From: Candidatus Woesebacteria bacterium GW2011_GWC1_42_9
GTDB taxonomy: Bacteria > Patescibacteriota > Microgenomatia > UBA8517
Direction: 5' to 3'
DNA: 46,153 bases
Assembly (NCBI GenBank): GCA_000995185.1
Contig: LCET01000001.1
Span: 167,028-213,180, forward strand
The translations under genes and the position numbers were made by a program. The notes below the pieces were generated by a model that did no database searches, was not told the DNA's origin, and saw only the letters and a list, made by a program, of their open reading frames with translations. Below, piece after piece: positions 22,853-30,797 of this stretch (its first letter is position 1; the number at the start of each line of letters is the position of its first letter).

Positions 22853-22919
22853 AAAACACCTTATTGTACAATTTTTAGCCTAATTATTCCAGAATTTAAA
22901 AAAAAGGGGGGGTTGAGGT

Positions 22920-23102
22920 TCAGGCGGTTTCAGCTTTTTCGGCTTCCTTTTCTTTTGCTATTCTTTCTCTGGCGAAATGTCCATGGCCATATCCATAGAG
23001 AGAACAAACAATATCTCCCAATGAGTTTATGACCATCTTGCCTGGATTGATCTTATCCTTGGCTACGCAGTCCTCGCAAACAGACCCAATTTGAGGTGTC
23101 AT
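22920..23102 (-). CDS. Small CxxC hypothetical protein
   Basis: This 60-residue protein starts M-T-P-Q-I-G-S and has C-E-D-C at about residues 9-12, a single C at 33, Y-G-Y-G-H-G-H, and a charged alanine/glutamate/lysine tail. A GGAGG lies 7 bases before ATG 23102, which is preferred to the upstream ATG at 23147. Function is unknown. Metal binding by the cysteines and histidines is possible but not shown. No clear terminator follows, only a C-run and T-run without a stem. Confidence 0.6.
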   Translation of the reverse strand: MTPQIGSVCEDCVAKDKINPGKMVINSLGDIVCSLYGYGHGHFARERIAKEKEAEKAETA

Positions 23103-23185
23103 TTTGTATCCTCCAAGACATGAACTGTTAAGTGCAACCCTTCCCAAAGTAATATATTAGAAGCTTTTATGCAAGTCTTGGTTGG

Positions 23186-23193
23186 TATAAAAT
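23186..23193 (+). promoter_or_regulatory. -10 box of polX, leaderless
   Basis: TATAAAAT (23186-23193) ends 6 bases before GTG 23200. No clear -35. Confidence 0.5.
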
Positions 23194-23199
23194 GAGACC

Positions 23200-24978
23200 G
23201 TGAGGATCCATAAAAATATGTCTAATCGTGAGGTCGCCGATCTTCTTGCGGCCGCTTCCGCCGCCTATAAAATAAAAGACGAGCAGAAGAATAAATTTAG
23301 GAGTATTGCTTATGATCGCGCTTCAGCCGCGATCGAGCATTTAGGGAGCGAGGTAAAGGATTTTTGGGACGACGGGAAACTTGAGGATGTCCCGGGAATT
23401 GGTCCAAATATTGCCAAACATTTGGATGAGATTTTTAAAACGGGTAAATCCAAGCATTTTAACAAAGTGTTTCTGGGTGTTCCGCCGTCTGTTTTTGAAT
23501 TTTTAAAAATTACCGGAGTGGGACCGAAAAAGGCCATCAAATTAGCCAAAGAACTTAATATAAAAAGTTCCAAGGGAGCAATAAAGCGGCTTTCCAAAAG
23601 CGCAAAATCGGGGAAAATTGCTGAAATTGAGAGGTTTGGAGAGGGTTCTCAGAAGGTGATTGCAAAATCTATTAAAGAGCATGAAGCCAGGCCGAAGGAG
23701 AGAATGCTTATTTCACAAGCTGAAAATATTGCAAGAGACGTAGTTGGGTGGGTTAGTGAAAATAAATCTGTCGAGAAAATTGAAGTTTTGGGAAGCTTAA
23801 GAAGGAGAGCGTCGACCGTTGGAGACATAGACATTGCTGTTGCGACCAAAAATCCAGAGAGCATATTGGATCATTTTATTGAGTACCCGAATAAGACGAG
23901 GACATTAGGGAAAGGCCCGCATAAGGCTTCAATTGTGCTCCCAAATAATATCCAAGTAGACCTGATGGCTACGGAGAATGATTCATTTGGATCTCTACTG
24001 CAACACTTCACTGGATCGAAGCATCATAATATTGCCCTGAGGGAAATTGCCCAGAAAAAAGGGCTTAGTTTGTCTGAGTATGGGATTAAGGGAATTAATA
24101 ATTTAAAATTTAAAATTAAAAATTTTAAAGATGAAGAAAGTTTTTATAAATCTCTCGCTTTAAGTTGGATACCGCCTGAACTAAGGGAGGACGCGGGCGA
24201 GATCGAAGCTGCCAAGGCTAATAAATTGCCGGATCTACTTAAATTAAGCGACATTAAAGCCGATTTACAGATCCATTCTGATTTTGATATCGAAACGAGC
24301 CATGATATCGGTGACTCTTCAATGGTGGAAATTGCTAAAAAAGCCGAAAAGCTAGGATATCAGTATATTGGTTTCACTGAGCATAACCCAAGCCAAAGGG
24401 GCCATAACGAAAGAAAAGTAATTGAGCTAATTAAAAAGAAACGCGAAGCTATAAATCGGGTCAACACAAAGATTAAAATTTTTAATAGTATGGAAGTTGA
24501 TATTTTGCCCGATGGGAAATTGGCTATTGGCGATAAGGCCCTAGGGGAATTAGATTTTGCTTTAGTTTCGATCCATTCAAGTTTTGCTCAAAGCCGGCAG
24601 AGCATGACCGCCCGCGTTTTATCAGCACTTTCTCATCCGAAGGTGAAAATATTCGCTCACCCCACAGCAAGGAGAATAAACAAAAGAGAGGGAGTAGAGC
24701 TCGATTGGACTAAAATTTTTGAATTTTGCAGGGAAAATAATAGGTGGATCGAGATAAATGCTGAGCCCACTCGGCTGGACCTTCCTGATTATCTTGTCCG
24801 TGAGGCAGTCAAAGCCGGGGTAACGCTAACCCTCGGGACAGATTCACATCATGTTCGTTCACTTGAGAATATGAGATATGGGGTAGATGTTGCCCGCCGA
24901 GGCTGGGCAGAAAGAAAAGATATAATAAATGCAAGGACTCTGGTAGAATTTGAGAAGGTTTTAAAAGGGGGTGAGTGA
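23200..24978 (+). CDS. polX: Family X DNA polymerase with PHP domain
   Basis: This 592-residue protein has an N-terminal 8-kDa/HhH region with P-G-I-G-P-N-I-A-K-H and G-V-G-P-K-K-A-I-K-L, the polymerase palm with G-S-L-R-R at 198-202 and catalytic G-D-I-D at 208-211, and a C-terminal PHP domain from about residue 355 (A-D-L-Q-I-H-S; F-T-E-H-N; later H-P-T-A-R and G-T-D-S-H-H). PolX enzymes fill gaps in base-excision repair; the PHP part gives 3' exonuclease or AP activity in relatives. GTG 23200 fits the -10 box; ATG 23218 is an alternative. Size is normal for bacterial PolX. Confidence 0.92.
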   Translation: MRIHKNMSNREVADLLAAASAAYKIKDEQKNKFRSIAYDRASAAIEHLGSEVKDFWDDGKLEDVPGIGPNIAKHLDEIFKTGKSKHFNKVFLGVPPSVFEFLKITGVGPKKAIKLAKELNIKSSKGAIKRLSKSAKSGKIAEIERFGEGSQKVIAKSIKEHEARPKERMLISQAENIARDVVGWVSENKSVEKIEVLGSLRRRASTVGDIDIAVATKNPESILDHFIEYPNKTRTLGKGPHKASIVLPNNIQVDLMATENDSFGSLLQHFTGSKHHNIALREIAQKKGLSLSEYGIKGINNLKFKIKNFKDEESFYKSLALSWIPPELREDAGEIEAAKANKLPDLLKLSDIKADLQIHSDFDIETSHDIGDSSMVEIAKKAEKLGYQYIGFTEHNPSQRGHNERKVIELIKKKREAINRVNTKIKIFNSMEVDILPDGKLAIGDKALGELDFALVSIHSSFAQSRQSMTARVLSALSHPKVKIFAHPTARRINKREGVELDWTKIFEFCRENNRWIEINAEPTRLDLPDYLVREAVKAGVTLTLGTDSHHVRSLENMRYGVDVARRGWAERKDIINARTLVEFEKVLKGGE

Positions 24979-24979
24979 G

Positions 24980-25567
24980 ATGCAGATATTATTGTTACCA
25001 TTAGTATTATTAGTAGTTGTTGGGATTTGGGTCGCCATGACTTACAATTTCTTTGTTTCCAGCAAGGCCAGGATTAAAGCGGCGGTACAAGAAATTGGAA
25101 ATCAACTGAAGCGGCAAGCTGATTTGATCCCGAATTTGGAAAGCAGCGCCAAGGGCTTTTTGAAGCACGAGAAGGGAATATTTAAAGAACTTGCTGAGGC
25201 AAGAAAAGCCATTTCTGCTGCGGTAAAATCTAGAGATGTCCAAAAAATGGCAGACGCGGGGAGCAGGCTGGCAGGAATATTGCCTTCATTGAAAATTGCC
25301 GTAGAAGATAACCCTGAGATTAAGGGATCGGAAGTTGTAGTTAAGTTGATGGATGAACTTCGCGATACAAGCGACAAAATAATGTATGCGAGAAGGTTGG
25401 TTATTGACCTAACGGCAGATTATAATGTGCGCCGGGTGAGCCTTCCGTCAAACATCGTCGCAAATATGTTTGGGTTTAGCGAGTTGCCGGGATTGATTAC
25501 CCCTGAAAGCGGTGAGCATGTGGAAGTTTCTCAATCTGAGATGAAGTCGCCGAAAGTGAACTTGTAA
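24980..25567 (+). CDS. lemA: LemA family protein
   Basis: This 195-residue protein has an N-terminal membrane segment (about 3-24) followed by a long helical bundle. The LemA signature is present: Y-N-F-F-V-S, Q-E-I-G-N-Q-L-K-R-Q-A-D-L-I-P-N-L, and later Y-N-V-R-R-V-S-L-P-S-N-I-V-A. ATG 24980 with GGGGGTGAG before it was chosen over GTG 24971. The htpX-like gene follows after 1 base; lemA-htpX pairs are common and suggest a joint role in membrane protein quality control. The biochemical function of LemA is not established. Confidence 0.9.
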   Translation: MQILLLPLVLLVVVGIWVAMTYNFFVSSKARIKAAVQEIGNQLKRQADLIPNLESSAKGFLKHEKGIFKELAEARKAISAAVKSRDVQKMADAGSRLAGILPSLKIAVEDNPEIKGSEVVVKLMDELRDTSDKIMYARRLVIDLTADYNVRRVSLPSNIVANMFGFSELPGLITPESGEHVEVSQSEMKSPKVNL

Positions 25568-25568
25568 A

Positions 25569-26501
25569 ATGCAAAACATCTACGAAGCAACTGCAAGCAA
25601 TAAGCAAAAAAGCTGGTTTGTTGTCGGGGTTTTTTTGATTTTCGCGGCGGTTTCTATTTACATCCTGTCGCAAGCGTTCTCTGTGTATCTTGGATATGAG
25701 CCAGGTGGATTGGGGATTGTCGGCGTGGCGCTCATTATTTCAGGATTCATGAGCTTTGGAAGTTATTACTTTTCGGATCGAATTATATTATCAATTTCTC
25801 GTGCCCGCCCGGCTGATCGTAAACGGGATTTTGATTTTTTTACAGTCGCTGAGAATTTGAGTATCGCTTCCGGTCTTCCTGTTCCAAGGCTTTATGTAAT
25901 TGACGACACGGCGATGAACGCCTTTGCGACAGGGCGGGATCCAAAGCATGCCGTTGTTGTTGCCACAACCGGACTATTGGCTGAGCTAAATAGGACTGAG
26001 CTGGAGGGAGTTGTCGCACACGAGCTTTCTCATGTCAAAAATTATGACACTAGGCTAATGTCGGTTGTTGCCGTTATGGTCGGGACGGTAGCTCTTTTGG
26101 GGGATATGTTTTTGAGAATGAGCTATTACGGGAGAAGGGATTCAAGTGACAGGAAGTCTGGCCAATTGGGGATTATCATCATAGTGGTTGGGATCATTTT
26201 TGCGATATTGTCGCCTGTGATTGCGAAATTGATCCAGCTGGCAATATCAAGGCGGCGCGAATTATTGGCCGACGCTAGCGCCGTTGCGATTACTCGTCAG
26301 CCAAGCGGCCTTATTTCCGCTTTGAAAAAACTAGGGGGAGACCGCGAGCCATTGGAAGCTGCCAATAAAGCCACCGCTCATATGTACATCGTGAGCCCTT
26401 TTTTGGGCAAGAAAGAAGGTGCTGTGAGTAAGTTTGCGGGGCTATTTAATACTCATCCCCCGCTAGCTGAGCGCATCTTAGCGCTTGAGAAAATGAGATA
26501 A
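25569..26501 (+). CDS. htpX: HtpX-like M48 zinc metalloprotease
   Basis: This 310-residue membrane protease has two N-terminal membrane segments, the zinc motif H-E-L-S-H at 151-155 (V-V-A-H-E-L-S-H-V-K-N-Y-D), further membrane segments, and the third ligand in R-R-E-L-L-A-D-A-S-A-V. The ending S-T-H-P-P-type (here N-T-H-P-P-L-A-E-R-I) is typical. It degrades damaged membrane proteins at the cytoplasmic side. It is coupled to lemA. Confidence 0.92.
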   Translation: MQNIYEATASNKQKSWFVVGVFLIFAAVSIYILSQAFSVYLGYEPGGLGIVGVALIISGFMSFGSYYFSDRIILSISRARPADRKRDFDFFTVAENLSIASGLPVPRLYVIDDTAMNAFATGRDPKHAVVVATTGLLAELNRTELEGVVAHELSHVKNYDTRLMSVVAVMVGTVALLGDMFLRMSYYGRRDSSDRKSGQLGIIIIVVGIIFAILSPVIAKLIQLAISRRRELLADASAVAITRQPSGLISALKKLGGDREPLEAANKATAHMYIVSPFLGKKEGAVSKFAGLFNTHPPLAERILALEKMR

Positions 26502-26514
26502 CTCGCTGTAAACT
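26485..26514 (+). promoter_or_regulatory. gatC promoter, leaderless
   Basis: TTGAGA (26485-26490), 18-base spacer, TAAACT (26509-26514), 6 bases before ATG 26521. The -35 lies in the end of htpX. Confidence 0.6.
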
Positions 26515-26520
26515 AGCTAA

Positions 26521-26823
26521 ATGGATAAGAGCAACAAATTTGATGTCCGGCATATCGCAGACCTCGCCGGGCTGAATCTACAAAAAAAAGACTATTCTAA
26601 ATTTGAAAAGCAGCTCTCCTTAGTTGTTAATTATTTTGAAGAAATTAAAAAAGTTAATACCGACGATGTTGAGCCAACGAGCCAAACTACAGGGCTTACT
26701 GATGTCTTAAGGATAGATTTAATTAGACCCGAGGATCAGTTGTCAGTGTCTGAATCAACGTCTAATACCGATAAAACGCATAATAATTATTTTGTAGTTT
26801 CACTTTTACTCACTAAAGAATGA
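26521..26823 (+). CDS. gatC: GatC subunit of Asp/Glu-tRNA amidotransferase
   Basis: This 100-residue protein opens with V-R-H-I-A-D-L-A-G-L-N-L, then L-S-L-V-V-N-Y-F-E-E-I-K-K-V-N-T-D-D-V-E-P-T-S, the usual GatC helix-loop, and ends F-V-V-S-L-L-L. GatC wraps around GatA and joins it to GatB. It overlaps gatA by four bases (ATGA). Confidence 0.92.
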   Translation: MDKSNKFDVRHIADLAGLNLQKKDYSKFEKQLSLVVNYFEEIKKVNTDDVEPTSQTTGLTDVLRIDLIRPEDQLSVSESTSNTDKTHNNYFVVSLLLTKE

Positions 26824-28205
26824 GACCTCCACTATCCATAAAAGGTGTACAAGGCGATCTGAAGGAAAAAAAATATAATTGTACGGAGTTGGTGAATTTT
26901 TATCTTGGGCAAGCTAAAAAACTTAACCCCACTCTAAACGCTTTTACGACAATCTGTGAGGATTTTGCTTTTGAGAAGACAAAAATACTTAATGAAATAA
27001 TTCAAACTAACCCCAAAGCTTTCGAAGAGTTCCCTCTAATGGGGGTGGTATTGTCGCTTAAGGATTTGTTTTCTACTAAAGGCATAAGAACAACTGCCGG
27101 GTCGGAAGTGCTCAGTGATTATATTCCGCCCTTTTCGGGGACTGTGGTGAATAAATTAGAAGAAGCAGGGGCGATAATAATTGGAAAAACAAATTGTGAT
27201 GCTTGGGGTCATGGTGCCAGTGGTGAGAACTCTGATTTTGGCCCAGCAAAAAATCCTTGGGATACAAGCCGTGTCCCAGGCGGGTCTTCGAGCGGCTCAG
27301 CCGTATCAGTATCTGCCCAGATGTGCATGGCCAGTATGGGGACAGATACGGGCGGCTCCATCAGACAGCCGGCGGGCTTTTGTAATTTAGTGGGTTTAAA
27401 GCCGACTTACGGTGCAGTTTCTCGGTATGGGGTGATTGCAATGGCGTCTTCATTGGATACTGTTGGTCACCTTACTAGGTTTGCTGAAGATAGTGAAATA
27501 ATTTTTAATGTCATTAAGGGAAAAGACGGCAAAGATGGCACTATCAAGGATCAGTATAAAGAAAATAAAGCTTTGAATATTGGTATTCCAAAAGAGTATT
27601 ACGGTTTAGGAATAGATCGAGAGATTGTAGAGTTAATTAATGCCGCCAAAAGTAAGGTTAAAGGTGTTAAATTTGTCGAGGTGAGCTTGCCGCACACCAG
27701 ATATGCTATTCCCACTTATTATATTATTCAGCCGGCAGAAGTCTCTTCAAATCTCGCAAGGTATGACGGTGTGAGGTATGGGAAGAGTAGGAAAGCCTTT
27801 GGGGACGAGGCGGTAAGAAGGATAATGCTTGGGACTTATGTCCTCTCGGGAGGGTATTATGATGCCTACTATCTTAAGGCAATGAAAATCCGGTCAAAAA
27901 TTATTAATGACTTTGATCGTGCTTTTGAAAAAGTTGATGCGCTTTTGACACCGGTTTCTCCCACTCCTGCTTTTAAATTGGGTGAGAAAAATGAGCCGCT
28001 TGAGATGTATATGGCAGATGCCTTGACCGCGCCGGCGAGCCTTGCCGGGCTTCCGGCAATGTCTCTCCCTGTTGGCTTTTCTGGGAAGGGATTACCAGTC
28101 GGCATGCAGTTAATTGGTCCGAGGTTTTCCGAGAACGTTTTATTTGATCTTGGTAAACGTTACCAAGAAGCTACTGATTGGCACCTTCAAACACCAAATT
28201 TATGA
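26820..28205 (+). CDS. gatA: GatA amidase subunit
   Basis: This 461-residue amidase-signature enzyme frees ammonia from glutamine to amidate Glu-tRNA-Gln or Asp-tRNA-Asn. The Ser-cisSer-Lys triad is visible: Lys in V-L-S-L-K-D-L-F near residue 81, the serine cluster P-G-G-S-S-S-G-S-A near 156-164, and G-T-D-T-G-G-S-I-R-Q-P near 178-188. The ATG overlaps the gatC stop and the stop overlaps the MFS gene start (ATGA). Length is close to normal. Confidence 0.95.
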   Translation: MRPPLSIKGVQGDLKEKKYNCTELVNFYLGQAKKLNPTLNAFTTICEDFAFEKTKILNEIIQTNPKAFEEFPLMGVVLSLKDLFSTKGIRTTAGSEVLSDYIPPFSGTVVNKLEEAGAIIIGKTNCDAWGHGASGENSDFGPAKNPWDTSRVPGGSSSGSAVSVSAQMCMASMGTDTGGSIRQPAGFCNLVGLKPTYGAVSRYGVIAMASSLDTVGHLTRFAEDSEIIFNVIKGKDGKDGTIKDQYKENKALNIGIPKEYYGLGIDREIVELINAAKSKVKGVKFVEVSLPHTRYAIPTYYIIQPAEVSSNLARYDGVRYGKSRKAFGDEAVRRIMLGTYVLSGGYYDAYYLKAMKIRSKIINDFDRAFEKVDALLTPVSPTPAFKLGEKNEPLEMYMADALTAPASLAGLPAMSLPVGFSGKGLPVGMQLIGPRFSENVLFDLGKRYQEATDWHLQTPNL

Positions 28206-29446
28206 AAATAAGCAATCTATCAAATTCCAACTTTAGATATTTATGGGGATCACAGATCTTAAGCCAATTAACCGTAAATATAATGACTTTTTTGGTCCTC
28301 CTTAGGATTTATGAGCTTACCGGATCGACAATGGCAGCGTCGTTTGTCTGGGTGGCTAGCGCTTTGCCGGCGATGATCGTAGGGCCTTTGGGTGCGGTGG
28401 CCTCTGACCTATTTGACCGAAGAAAAATACTGATGATCACCAATTTTGCACAGGCAGTGATAATATTTTTATTTGCCTTAACCTATCAAAGGATCTTTTA
28501 CTTGTCTTACGGTGTTGTTTTAGGGTATTCGTTATTTAATCAGTTTTATACTCCTGCGGAATCATCTTCCCTTCCGATTTTAGTAAAGAAACAAAATCTT
28601 CCTCAAGCAAACGGTATATTTTTCATTTCCCAGCAGGTAGCGGTCCTCTCGGCCTTTGCCTTTGCGGGCCTTGCCGGGGAAGCTTTTGGATTTGGGACAG
28701 CCGCTCTATTGGGTTCATTTTTCTTAATCTTAGCATTTTTTAGCGTCTCTCGACTTCCAAGCATTAAGGTCGAAACCGAAGGGGAGGTTTATAGTTTTGA
28801 GGAGACGATGGTCCAGTTTTTTATAAAAATAATTGATGGGTACCAATTTATTAGGAGAAAGAAGGACGTCTTTTATCCCTTTGCATTTTTGATTTTTTTG
28901 CAAGCTTCTTTGACGATCCTTTTTATTAATCTTCCGGAAATTGGCATAGAAGTGATTGGCACAAAGCCATCACTGGTGGGATTGATGGCGATTGTACCAG
29001 CTGGAGTGGGGGCACTGGTTGGGACTTTTCTCACTTCGAAATTGTTATCTAAAAAATGGCGCAAAAAAAGATTAATCGAAATTTCATTAATTGTCCTTGG
29101 AACGGGACTCGTCCTTATGCCGGCAATTGTACCTTTGTTGGGCAATTTGTCGGGGAAAATCGTCGCGATCATTTGTTTTTTTGCGGCTGGAGTATCTTAT
29201 GTGAGTGCCCTTGTCCCCTCTTTGACTTTTTTACAGGAGCATACTCCGGCGAAATATACAGGGAGAGTTTTTGGTAATTTTTGGTTTATAACCTCCATAA
29301 TTACTGTTCTGCCAGTCCTTTTTGGAGCAACCATCACCGAGATTTTTGGAGTCCAAGTGTTGATGGTCGTGATGGGGGGGATAACTTTGTCTATGCTTGG
29401 ACTACTGCATTATTATATGCCGATAATATTTAAAAATGGAGTATAA
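28202..29446 (+). CDS. Major facilitator superfamily transporter
   Basis: This 414-residue protein has about 12 membrane segments in two halves joined by a cytoplasmic loop near residues 190-225. The cytoplasmic D-L-F-D-R-R-K-I-L motif after the second helix is the MFS signature loop. It begins with N-F-R-Y-L-W-G-S-Q, as in the enterobactin-exporter/EntS-like subgroup of drug and siderophore exporters. The substrate is unknown. ATG 28202 overlaps the gatA stop, and its own end overlaps gatB by 11 bases. It is thus fully embedded in the gat operon. Confidence 0.85.
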   Translation: MKISNLSNSNFRYLWGSQILSQLTVNIMTFLVLLRIYELTGSTMAASFVWVASALPAMIVGPLGAVASDLFDRRKILMITNFAQAVIIFLFALTYQRIFYLSYGVVLGYSLFNQFYTPAESSSLPILVKKQNLPQANGIFFISQQVAVLSAFAFAGLAGEAFGFGTAALLGSFFLILAFFSVSRLPSIKVETEGEVYSFEETMVQFFIKIIDGYQFIRRKKDVFYPFAFLIFLQASLTILFINLPEIGIEVIGTKPSLVGLMAIVPAGVGALVGTFLTSKLLSKKWRKKRLIEISLIVLGTGLVLMPAIVPLLGNLSGKIVAIICFFAAGVSYVSALVPSLTFLQEHTPAKYTGRVFGNFWFITSIITVLPVLFGATITEIFGVQVLMVVMGGITLSMLGLLHYYMPIIFKNGV

Positions 29447-30776
29447 ACCTGTAATTGGATTAGAAGTTCACATTGAGCTTTCAACAAAATCGAAGATGTT
29501 TTGCAGTTGCCCTGCCGAGCATTTTGCTAAGGAGGCAAATACTCAAGTATGCCCTATCTGTTTAGGACTTCCAGGGGCGCTTCCTTACACAAATTCGGAG
29601 GCGATTGATTCAATTATTAAACTTGGGATAGCCTTGGGCTGTAAAATCCCGGAATTTTCGAAGTTTGACCGAAAGCACTACAACTACCCAGACCTTCCTA
29701 AGGGGTACCAGATTAGCCAGTATGATTTACCAGTTTGCCTTGGCGGCCAGTGGACTTTAGACAATCACAAAAAAATTAGTATCACGCGGGTTCATATGGA
29801 AGAAGATACCGGGAAACTTATCCACCGCAAAGTTAACGGAGAAAAAGTAACCCTCGTGGATTTTAATAGAAGCGGCGTGCCGCTTGTCGAGCTTGTTACT
29901 GATCCTGATTTTGAAAGCCCGAAAGAAGTTGATGAATTTTTGAGAGATTTAAGGCACTTAGTTCGATACCTTGGCATTTCTTCTGCGGATATGGAGAAGG
30001 GGTCCTTGCGGTTGGAAGCAAACATATCCCTTGGTAGAGTGAAAGGGCGAGAGGATAAAAGGGTAAAACTGCCTGATTACAAAGTGGAGCTAAAAAATAT
30101 TAATTCTTTTAAGTTTTTGCAAAAGGCTCTAAGTATCGAGATTAAAAGACAAAGCGAGATATTAGATAGCGGGGAAAAAGTGAATCAAGAAACAAGAGGA
30201 TATGATGATTACAACAAAAAAACTTTCAGCCAGAGGTCGAAAGAAGGGTCAGAAGACTACCGCTATATGCCCGAGCCAGACATCCCCCCTTTAATTATTA
30301 ATAAAGCCGCAATTGCAAGAATAAAGAAGCTAATCCCGGAATTGCCAAAAGAAAAACAAATGCGGTTTAAAGATAGTTATAAACTTCCTGACAATTATGT
30401 CGATTTATTAGTGAATGACCAGGACCGCGCTGATTTTTTCGAATTAGCTGTAAAAATTGGAAAAGCACAAGGAATAGATTCGAAAATGATTGCAAGCGCC
30501 ATGCTTAATAATAATTTGGATAGATCAAGCTCATCACCAGCCGATATGGTGAAGAAATTGGTAGAAGTTACCAAAAAAGATTACGCAAGCCAAGCCGAAA
30601 TAGAGAAGGCGGTAAACAAGGTCATTAACGGGAATAAAAAAGCAGTCGATGATTATAAAAAAGGGAAGACAAACGTCATTGGTTTTTTAATAGGTAAAGC
30701 CCAAGGGTATCTCAAGGGAAAAGGAGAAGTTGGATTGGTGAGAACCGAACTTCTTAAACGGTTGGAAAAAAAATAA
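29436..30776 (+). CDS. gatB: GatB subunit of Asp/Glu-tRNA amidotransferase
   Basis: This 446-residue protein begins Y-K-P-V-I-G-L-E-V-H-I-E-L-S-T-K-S-K-M-F-C, the GatB N-terminal signature, with C-x-C and C-P-I-C-L-G-L-P-G-A-L-P following. The D-F-N-R-S-G-V-P-L-V-E segment and Y-R-Y-M-P-E-P-D-I-P-P confirm the kinase-like catalytic part, which phosphorylates the tRNA-bound acid and transfers ammonia. The C-terminal YqeY-like tail domain contacts tRNA and is present but slightly short. Only the MFS gene separates it from gatA. Confidence 0.95.
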   Translation: MEYKPVIGLEVHIELSTKSKMFCSCPAEHFAKEANTQVCPICLGLPGALPYTNSEAIDSIIKLGIALGCKIPEFSKFDRKHYNYPDLPKGYQISQYDLPVCLGGQWTLDNHKKISITRVHMEEDTGKLIHRKVNGEKVTLVDFNRSGVPLVELVTDPDFESPKEVDEFLRDLRHLVRYLGISSADMEKGSLRLEANISLGRVKGREDKRVKLPDYKVELKNINSFKFLQKALSIEIKRQSEILDSGEKVNQETRGYDDYNKKTFSQRSKEGSEDYRYMPEPDIPPLIINKAAIARIKKLIPELPKEKQMRFKDSYKLPDNYVDLLVNDQDRADFFELAVKIGKAQGIDSKMIASAMLNNNLDRSSSSPADMVKKLVEVTKKDYASQAEIEKAVNKVINGNKKAVDDYKKGKTNVIGFLIGKAQGYLKGKGEVGLVRTELLKRLEKK

Positions 30777-30790
30777 GGAACGATTACAAT
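30762..30790 (+). promoter_or_regulatory. dnaE promoter, leaderless
   Basis: TTGGAA (30762-30767), 17-base spacer, TACAAT (30785-30790), 7 bases before ATG 30798. Confidence 0.6.
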
Positions 30791-30797
30791 GCATAAG

